Positions 5,987 to 11,223 of a stretch of 11,223 nt of DNA are shown one piece after another. Source of the stretch: Deltaproteobacteria bacterium (GTDB lineage Bacteria; Desulfobacterota; Desulfobulbia; Desulfobulbales; VMSU01); contig JAJSAA010000019.1 of NCBI GenBank assembly GCA_024274995.1, forward strand, positions 1-11,223, written 5' to 3'. The position numbers and the translations under genes were made by a program. The notes beneath the pieces are model-generated. The model did no database searches, was not told the DNA's origin, and worked only from the letters and a program-made list of their open reading frames with translations. How positions within the stretch are numbered: the first letter of the stretch is position 1; every line of letters begins with the position of its first letter.

Positions 5987-7117
5987 ATGTTTATCCAAAA
6001 TTTCATCACTCTCATCCTCGTTTTCTGCCTGCCGTCTATCTCGGCAGCCACGGCTGTTGATGGTATTGTCTTTAGTCATAACGGCCCGGTATCAGATGCC
6101 AGGGTCATGGCCTATCACAGCGCCAAGGACATGATTAAAGGGCGGGCGGCGGTTATTGCCCGGCAAACCAAAAAGCCGGGTGAGTATCATTTTGATCTGC
6201 CAGCGGGTAAATATTTCTTTACCGCCCGGGACTCGAAGAATCAGCTTTACGCCTATCATGGCCGTAACCCCATCGAGGTACACGGTAGCAGGCAATGGCT
6301 GCCGCTTTTTGCCTTGCCCGCAAGACCGGCCCGCTGTAAAGTCGGATTTCAGGGCCTTGGCGGGCTGGTTATATATAAGGGGAAGATATTGCGCCAGGGC
6401 AGCGTTTCCGTGTACAATCCCGACGATGTGCCATATCGGGGCATGGGGGTGCTGACTAATACCATTGGCAATGACGGCCGCTTCTGGTTCAACCTGGAGT
6501 CCGGCCGTTATATGCTCTTTGCCCGTCAGCGTCATGCCACATCAGCCATGGGGCCTTTAAAACGGGGTGATTTATTCTGCTTCTCAGCCGCCTCCCCGAT
6601 AACAATCAAAGCGGATTTGGGTTGCCAGGTCGATTTGTACTGTTATCCCCGTGATGATATTGATTCTTTTTTAAATGCCAAATCCCTTGACCCCAGGGCG
6701 GATCATGAAGGTCAGCGCCGCCGTGACTCCCTTGAAAACGCCACTGTTACAATCCCCGGCCACCAGGCGAAAGGCCGGAACTTCGCCATTATTGCCGGGC
6801 GGATTACCAATCTTGATAACCTCCCGGTTGGCGGCCTGTTCATATCAGCCTATAGTGCTGACAAGCAGCGGCTCTTCGAGATGTATATTGTCCGCTTTAA
6901 ATCAAAATACATGACCCGCAGCAACAGTCAGGGCTTTTTCCGCCTGGAACTGCCAGCTGGTTCTTATTATCTCGTAGTCCGTCAACATATGGGTGAGGCC
7001 CCGGTTGCCGGGGAATATTACGGTCTCTATGAGGGCAACAGCAACCATAGTATCAAGGTTGGAACCGGTAAATTTCGAACCGGTATCCAGATCAAGGTCA
7101 GTCATATAATGCCATGA
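5987..7117 (+). CDS. Secreted protein with three CarboxypepD_reg-like repeats
   Basis: 376 residues. Residues 1-22 (MFIQNFITLILVFCLPSISA, then AT) are a signal peptide, so the protein is exported. The mature part is three beta-sandwich repeats, about 24-100, 123-210 and 267-373. Each contains the same core: GEYHFDLPAGKYFFTAR (65-81), GRFWFNLESGRYMLFAR (164-180) and GFFRLELPAGSYYLVVR (316-332). This G-x-Y/F-x-x-x-L-x-x-G-x-Y pattern is typical of carboxypeptidase-regulatory or transthyretin-like domains that serve as binding or structural modules on surface proteins. Each core is followed by a similar strand ending in -I-V/K. Four Cys lie at 117, 198, 213 and 219. No catalytic domain is seen. 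The start ATG has no strong ribosome binding site. It heads the overlapping operon and shares ATGA (7114-7117) with the beta-helix gene, suggesting the two exported proteins are made together. Function beyond a binding or scaffold role is unknown. Confidence 0.8.
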   Translation: MFIQNFITLILVFCLPSISAATAVDGIVFSHNGPVSDARVMAYHSAKDMIKGRAAVIARQTKKPGEYHFDLPAGKYFFTARDSKNQLYAYHGRNPIEVHGSRQWLPLFALPARPARCKVGFQGLGGLVIYKGKILRQGSVSVYNPDDVPYRGMGVLTNTIGNDGRFWFNLESGRYMLFARQRHATSAMGPLKRGDLFCFSAASPITIKADLGCQVDLYCYPRDDIDSFLNAKSLDPRADHEGQRRRDSLENATVTIPGHQAKGRNFAIIAGRITNLDNLPVGGLFISAYSADKQRLFEMYIVRFKSKYMTRSNSQGFFRLELPAGSYYLVVRQHMGEAPVAGEYYGLYEGNSNHSIKVGTGKFRTGIQIKVSHIMP

Positions 7118-8025
7118 AAATCCCCCTAAAGAGATTTATTTTAATCCTGTTTTTTTTATTACCGCTTAACGCCTCAGTGACGCCAGGAGCGGAGATCGGC
7201 AATATGGTAATCCACCGGGATACCACCTGGTCTGGACGGATTATAATTAAGGGCGTAGTGGTGGTGGGCCGGGGCGTTACCCTCTCCATATCCCCAGGTA
7301 CCATAATTGCCTTCCGCCGTCTTGACCAGAATGACGATGGAGTGGGCGACGGCGAAATCAGGGTTCTGGGCCGTTTGCTGGCCAAGGGGTCAGCGATTAG
7401 GCCCATCACCTTTCGTTCCGCGGAGTTTAATCCCCGACCGCGAGACTGGTCTTATGTCCTGTTATTTACCTCCGGCCAGAAAAGCGTTATTGATCATTGC
7501 CGCTTTCAATACGCCTTCAGCGGCCTGCAGGTTCATTTTTCCACCGCAACGGTGACAAACTGTCTCTTCAGTAACAATAACGAGGGATTACGTTTTGGAC
7601 GAGCCAAGCTCAAGATTAATCATAATGAATTCAGAGACAACAATATTGGTATCCGCTTCACCCGCATGGAAGGGCCGGTGGAAATAAAGTTTAACAATAT
7701 CAGCCATAATCATATAGGCATTTTCCTGGTACCTTCGGGGCAGAATATTGTCGATTTTTTTGACCCCGGCCATACCGGCCAGCCCTGGAATGAAGGGCAT
7801 CTTGCGATTATCAACAATAACATCTATGCCAATGATGATTATAATCTGAAATTAGGTGCCAAACAGAAGTGGAATCTGCAGATAAGCGGCAACTGGTGGG
7901 GCGGGGATAATCATAGGATTATAAGGGCCGGAATATTTGACCGCCAGCGTGATCCAGACCTGGGCAAAGCCCTTATCACCCCTCTGTCTGCCACGAGAAT
8001 AACCGGGGCGGGAATAAAAAATTGA
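7114..8025 (+). CDS. Secreted right-handed beta-helix protein
   Basis: 303 residues with a clear signal peptide (MKIPLKRFILILFFLLPLNA, cleavage near residues 20-26). The rest reads as a parallel beta-helix of the PbH1/NosD kind: short strands with Asn ladders such as VTNCLFSNNNEGLRFG, LKINHNEFRDNNIGIRF, IKFNNISHNHIGIFL and IINNNIYANDDYNL, finishing with SGNWWGGDN, a common end cap of these proteins. Before the helix, DQNDDGVGDGE (71-81) has the Asp/Asn/Gly spacing of a calcium-binding loop. Beta-helix proteins of this class bind or cut polysaccharides or act as adhesins or assembly factors; no specific catalytic set can be identified. It overlaps the preceding gene by four bases and the following dehydrogenase gene by four bases if the latter starts at TTG, so translation is probably coupled. 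A function with the three-repeat protein at the cell surface is inferred. Confidence 0.85.
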   Translation: MKIPLKRFILILFFLLPLNASVTPGAEIGNMVIHRDTTWSGRIIIKGVVVVGRGVTLSISPGTIIAFRRLDQNDDGVGDGEIRVLGRLLAKGSAIRPITFRSAEFNPRPRDWSYVLLFTSGQKSVIDHCRFQYAFSGLQVHFSTATVTNCLFSNNNEGLRFGRAKLKINHNEFRDNNIGIRFTRMEGPVEIKFNNISHNHIGIFLVPSGQNIVDFFDPGHTGQPWNEGHLAIINNNIYANDDYNLKLGAKQKWNLQISGNWWGGDNHRIIRAGIFDRQRDPDLGKALITPLSATRITGAGIKN

Positions 8026-9233
8026 ACCTCACCAAGACCATGAACCAGGAGGACACCCCAGCCCTGATAATCGAATACCTTGATCCGCTGGAACAATTTC
8101 ACGGCTGGCTGGTGCTTGATGACTTAAATTTCCCCATGGCGGCGGGAGGTATGCGGGTGCAAAAGGGACTGACCCAGAGCCATCTTATTAAAATGGCGTG
8201 TAATATGACCATGAAGATGCGGATCATCGGCCTCCCCATTGGCGGCGCGAAATGCGGCATTGATTATGACCCGACCGCCCCCGGCAAGCTTGATGCCATG
8301 TGTCGTTTCATGGCCGCCATTAAGCCCTGTATTGAGCAAAACTATTCCATGGGCCCTGATCTCAACACCAGTATGGCGGAATTAGAAGAGATCGCCGCCC
8401 GCTTAGATATTCCCTCCGTCAAAATGGCCATCGCCCAGGCCCAGGGCATGAATCTGCCGGACTTTCTTAAACGCTATGAGGTGTTGAATCAGGAGGCTCT
8501 GCCAGGTTGGTCACTGGGGCGGATCAGGGCTGGATACGGGGTGGGCGTGGCAGCCCTGGCCGTCCTGGATGATCTAAAAATTCCTTACCCCAGGGCTACA
8601 GCCGCAGTGCAGGGTTTTGGTACTCTGGCCCGCGCCACTATTGCCACCCTCCTGAGCGCCGGGGTTAAGATCCGGGCAGTAGCAGATGTCCATCGATGCC
8701 TGCGGGCCGCGGAGGGCTTTGATCTTAACATACCGGTTCTCCTCGACCATCCCGGCACCACATTACCCCCTGATTTCAGCGGCCCTGGAATAAGCAGCCT
8801 ACCCCGAACAGCTATTTATGACACCCCCTGCGATATTATGATTCCGGCCGCCATTGAAAACACCATTACCAGCGCCAACGCCTTTAATATTCAGGCCAAA
8901 GCCGTGGTGCCGGGAGCCAACCTGGCCGTAACCGAGGAGGCGGCTGCCATCCTCTTTCAGCGTCGGATACCGTGCCTGCCCTCTTTCCTGGCGGGCTGCG
9001 GCGGCTCATTATCCATGAATGGCCTATTTGCGCCCGACAAGACACCCGGCGCGGCGGCGGTGCTAGCCTATATGAACGAGACCATGGGCAGAATAGTACG
9101 GGAGACCATCAGCATTGGCCGCCGCTTAAATATTTCCTTAAGCGCTGCGGCCTGTAAATATTGTGAGCATATAAAACGGAGTGGTAAACCTTACCAGTTG
9201 GAGCTAAAGCAAGATGCCAATTCATCCCTTTGA
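8022..9233 (+). CDS. Glu/Leu/Phe/Val-family amino acid dehydrogenase, substrate unknown
   Basis: 403 residues from TTG 8022 (TTGA overlap with the upstream stop, GGA 8 bases before). ATG at 8040, giving 397 residues, is an equally possible start with no ribosome binding site. Enzymes of this family reversibly deaminate an L-amino acid to the 2-oxo acid with NAD(P)+. The N-terminal substrate domain has Lys65 and catalytic Lys77 in LPIGGAKCGI, 12 residues apart as in glutamate dehydrogenase, and the catalytic Asp113 in GPDLNT. The Rossmann domain follows with RAGYGVG (169-175) and AAVQGFGTLARATIATLLSA (194-213). The segment aligned with the glutamate-side-chain Lys of glutamate dehydrogenase (KGGLR) reads AGGMR, with Ala41 in place of Lys, as in leucine and phenylalanine dehydrogenases where that position is hydrophobic. 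It is thus unlikely to be a true glutamate dehydrogenase. It overlaps the following lyase gene by 20 bases. Confidence 0.85.
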   Translation: MNLTKTMNQEDTPALIIEYLDPLEQFHGWLVLDDLNFPMAAGGMRVQKGLTQSHLIKMACNMTMKMRIIGLPIGGAKCGIDYDPTAPGKLDAMCRFMAAIKPCIEQNYSMGPDLNTSMAELEEIAARLDIPSVKMAIAQAQGMNLPDFLKRYEVLNQEALPGWSLGRIRAGYGVGVAALAVLDDLKIPYPRATAAVQGFGTLARATIATLLSAGVKIRAVADVHRCLRAAEGFDLNIPVLLDHPGTTLPPDFSGPGISSLPRTAIYDTPCDIMIPAAIENTITSANAFNIQAKAVVPGANLAVTEEAAAILFQRRIPCLPSFLAGCGGSLSMNGLFAPDKTPGAAAVLAYMNETMGRIVRETISIGRRLNISLSAAACKYCEHIKRSGKPYQLELKQDANSSL

Positions 9234-10605
9234 TTTTAAATTACAGGCCGATGTATTCTCCACCCCCGGGGGGCGGGATATATTCGCGGAAACCAGCCGT
9301 ATCCAGAACTGGCTGGATTTTGAGGCCGCCTTGGCCCTCAGCCAGGCCGAGCTTGGGATTATTCCCGCTGCGGCAGCCAGGATAATTCAGGACAAGGCCC
9401 GGCTTAACAGCCTTGACCTGGCAGCCATTGCCGAGGAATATACCCGTAACCGCAACTCCCTTATGCCGGTTATCAAAGCCCTGCGCCAGGCCTGCGGTTC
9501 GGCCGGTGAATTTGTCCATTATGGCGCTACCACCCAGGATGTCATTGACAGCGGCCAGATAATCGCCCTTAAACAGGTTCTCGAAATAATCAAAGGTAAT
9601 CTGCTCCAGATTGAAGATTTACTCCTTGATATGGCCCGGCGCTACCGTAATCAGGCAATGATCGGTCGTACTCACAGCCAGCAGGCTGTCCCCATCACCT
9701 TCGGGCTGAAGAGCGCAGTCTGGCTCAGCGAGTTGGGCCGCCACTGCCAACGCCTTGAAGAACTCCAGCCCCGGCTGCTTAAGGGTCAGTTAAGCGGCGC
9801 GGTGGGAACAATGTCCGCCCTGGGCAGACAGGGGCGGGAGGTGGCACGCCTGACCATGGACAGATTAGGTCTTGGAGTCAGCACCATCTCCTGGCATACA
9901 TCGCGCGACAATATAGCCGAAACCGGTTGCTTTTTTGCCATGCTCAGCGCCACTGCCGCCAAAATCGCCAATGAAATATTTCAACTTGGCAAGACCGAGA
10001 TTATGGAGCTGCGAGAATCGCCACCCAGCGGCCAATCAGCCGGTAGCAGTACTATGCCTCATAAACGTAATCCGGTAATCTGTGAACGGATTGCCGCCAT
10101 GAACAGTCACATCCGTTCTCTAAGCGGGGTTATTATGGAGGCCATGATCCACGAAGATGAGCGCGACCCCCGTGCCCTGTGGTCGGAATGGCTGGCGGTA
10201 CCCCAAATATCCGTTTACACCCTAACCAGCCTCCAATACCTGCAAGAGGTGCTGAGTAACTTGGAGGTCAACCCGTCTGCCATGCGCCACAACCTTCTCA
10301 GCCACAAAGAAATGATTCTCTCGGAATGGCTTTTGTTCCGTTTGAGTGCGGTCATGGGTAAAAAGCGGGCTCATGAGGCCCTGAGCCCGCTTATCAAACA
10401 GGCCCTGGCGGGAAAACAATCATTAAAAGATTTATTGAGCGCCAACCCTGAAATCAAGGATGTTCTCAGCCCGGCTGATCTAAATAATCTCGATCACCCG
10501 GAAAACTATACCGGCCTGGCAGCTCAGATTGTGGATGACGTTATTAGGGAGACGACTGCCCGCCGCCGGGGAAACCGGGCCGGAGGATATCATGAGCCCC
10601 TGTGA
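9214..10605 (+). CDS. Fumarase/aspartase-superfamily lyase, PurB/PcaB-like
   Basis: 463 residues, full length. It carries the superfamily motifs: HYGATTQDVIDSG (103-114), the catalytic-His region MIGRTHSQQAVPITFG (149-164, His154), and the mobile loop GQSAGSSTMPHKRNPV (273-288) with the catalytic-base Ser278/279. A C-terminal ADSL_C-like domain ends the protein (about 360-445). These enzymes form homotetramers and split fumarate from, or add an amine to, a succinyl compound; the PcaB branch cyclises carboxymuconate instead. The GATTQD form and the NSLMPVIKALRQ segment are closer to PcaB-like members than to classic PurB, but no purine or beta-ketoadipate gene is nearby, so I give no symbol. 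GGAG lies 10 bases before the ATG. The gene overlaps the dehydrogenase by 20 bases and the next paralogous lyase by 14, so all three are probably translated together. Confidence 0.85.
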   Translation: MPIHPFDFKLQADVFSTPGGRDIFAETSRIQNWLDFEAALALSQAELGIIPAAAARIIQDKARLNSLDLAAIAEEYTRNRNSLMPVIKALRQACGSAGEFVHYGATTQDVIDSGQIIALKQVLEIIKGNLLQIEDLLLDMARRYRNQAMIGRTHSQQAVPITFGLKSAVWLSELGRHCQRLEELQPRLLKGQLSGAVGTMSALGRQGREVARLTMDRLGLGVSTISWHTSRDNIAETGCFFAMLSATAAKIANEIFQLGKTEIMELRESPPSGQSAGSSTMPHKRNPVICERIAAMNSHIRSLSGVIMEAMIHEDERDPRALWSEWLAVPQISVYTLTSLQYLQEVLSNLEVNPSAMRHNLLSHKEMILSEWLLFRLSAVMGKKRAHEALSPLIKQALAGKQSLKDLLSANPEIKDVLSPADLNNLDHPENYTGLAAQIVDDVIRETTARRRGNRAGGYHEPL

Positions 10606-11223
10606 TATTCACGCCCATATCACTGATTCCGATTTTTTCAGTCATGGATACGCCACGGAAGAGGCCCGGCGGATATTCTGTGATAAAAGACGTCTGCAGC
10701 GCTGGTTGGAGGTGGAGAGTGCCCTGTTACGCTGCCAGGCCCGGCTGGGTATTATCCCGGCCGCCGCCGCTGAACGGCTGCAGGAAAACGCCTGCTTAGA
10801 TCAATTTGATCTCCAGGCAATAAAAAATGATATTGCTCTCACCGGCCATTCTCTGGTGCCGCTTCTGCGGGAATGGCAGCGGGTAACCGCTGACAAAACA
10901 GGAGAATATATTCATTTCGGAGCCACCACCCAGGATATCCAGGATACCGCCCAGGCCCTGGAACTAAAAGAAATATGCGCCATCATTCAACGCGACCTCG
11001 CCCATATAATCCAGCTACTGGCGGGGCTGGCGAATAAATATAAAGATCTGAGCATGATCGGCCGTACCCATGGCCAGGCAGCCCTGCCCACAACCATGGG
11101 GCTCAAAATAGCCGGCTGGCTGGATGAAACCCTCCGCAACCAGCAGCGGCTGACGGAGTGTCAGGGGCGTCTCCTGGTCTGCCAGTTATTCGGCGGTACC
11201 GGCAGCATGGACTCCTTATCTGA
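10592..11223 (+). CDS. Second PurB/PcaB-like lyase, partial (5' part)
   Basis: An ATG at 10592 with GGAGG five bases upstream (10582-10586) opens a frame that stays open to the window edge: 210 codons, about the first 45 percent of such an enzyme. It overlaps the previous lyase by 14 bases. The product begins MSPCDIHAHITDSDFF and is colinear with its neighbour: RIFCDKRRLQRWLEVESALL, ARLGIIPAAAAERLQ, HSLVPLLREWQR, YIHFGATTQDIQDTAQALEL (GATTQD at 110-115), MIGRTHGQAALPTTMGLK with catalytic-type His160, and QLFGGTGSM near the edge. The two are clearly tandem paralogues, matching at many positions by eye. Whether the mobile Ser loop is kept cannot be seen. Either the two lyases make one hetero-oligomer or each handles a different step; the sequence does not decide. 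Confidence 0.88.
   Translation, partial: MSPCDIHAHITDSDFFSHGYATEEARRIFCDKRRLQRWLEVESALLRCQARLGIIPAAAAERLQENACLDQFDLQAIKNDIALTGHSLVPLLREWQRVTADKTGEYIHFGATTQDIQDTAQALELKEICAIIQRDLAHIIQLLAGLANKYKDLSMIGRTHGQAALPTTMGLKIAGWLDETLRNQQRLTECQGRLLVCQLFGGTGSMDSLS

Noticed and set aside
6092..6535. Minus-strand open frame of 147 codons
   Set aside because: It is antisense to the triple-repeat secreted protein, which has a signal peptide and three internal repeats supporting it as the real gene.
10602..10799. Plus-strand frame of 65 codons after the first lyase
   Set aside because: It is out of frame within the second lyase, whose frame from 10592 has GGAGG and clear family motifs.

Overview
The window looks like a chromosomal segment from a Gram-negative bacterium. 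Two proteins carry Sec-type signal peptides, there is a FlgO-domain cell-envelope protein, genes are tightly packed in overlapping operons, and base composition is moderate. A CRP/FNR-type palindrome and the gene mix (P-type proton ATPase with a universal stress protein, CarboxypepD_reg and beta-helix exported proteins) would fit an anaerobic deltaproteobacterial (Desulfobacterota) lineage. That placement is an impression from gene content, not a proof.

Layout. Positions 1-960 (minus strand) hold a two-gene unit: a FlgO-domain protein followed 13 bases later by the N-terminus of a second, proline-rich exported protein that runs off the window. A divergent intergenic region (961-1117) carries a perfect 10-bp inverted repeat. 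A small cysteine-containing protein of unknown function (1118-1627, plus) converges with, and overlaps by 8 bases, a complete type IIIA P-type H+-ATPase (1620-4070, minus). Upstream of the ATPase on the same strand is a single-domain universal stress protein (4170-4622). Directly in front of the stress-protein ribosome binding site is a 132-bp tandem array built around TAAGGG and flanked on both sides by TTAAGGG and then TTAAGG. A consensus-like promoter with a CRP/FNR-type palindrome over its -10 box lies beyond the array, so the array probably sits inside the 5' leader of the stress-protein/ATPase transcript.

Positions 5102-5650 encode a JAB/MPN (JAMM) domain protein whose H-x-H motif is intact but whose usual catalytic Glu position is Lys. 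A 336-bp gap follows, with an extended -10 promoter, a small predicted RNA fold and an 87-bp near-complete palindrome.

From 5987 to the right edge runs a chain of five overlapping genes: a secreted protein with three CarboxypepD_reg-like beta-sandwich repeats, a secreted right-handed beta-helix protein with a Ca-loop-like motif, a Glu/Leu/Phe/Val-type amino acid dehydrogenase lacking the glutamate-recognising Lys, and two tandem paralogous lyases of the PurB/PcaB (fumarase/aspartase) superfamily. The second lyase is cut by the window end. Mixing two exported beta-rich proteins with an amino acid dehydrogenase and a duplicated lyase in one overlapping operon is unusual. It is the best candidate here for an undescribed pathway; the TAAGGG array is the most striking non-coding signal.
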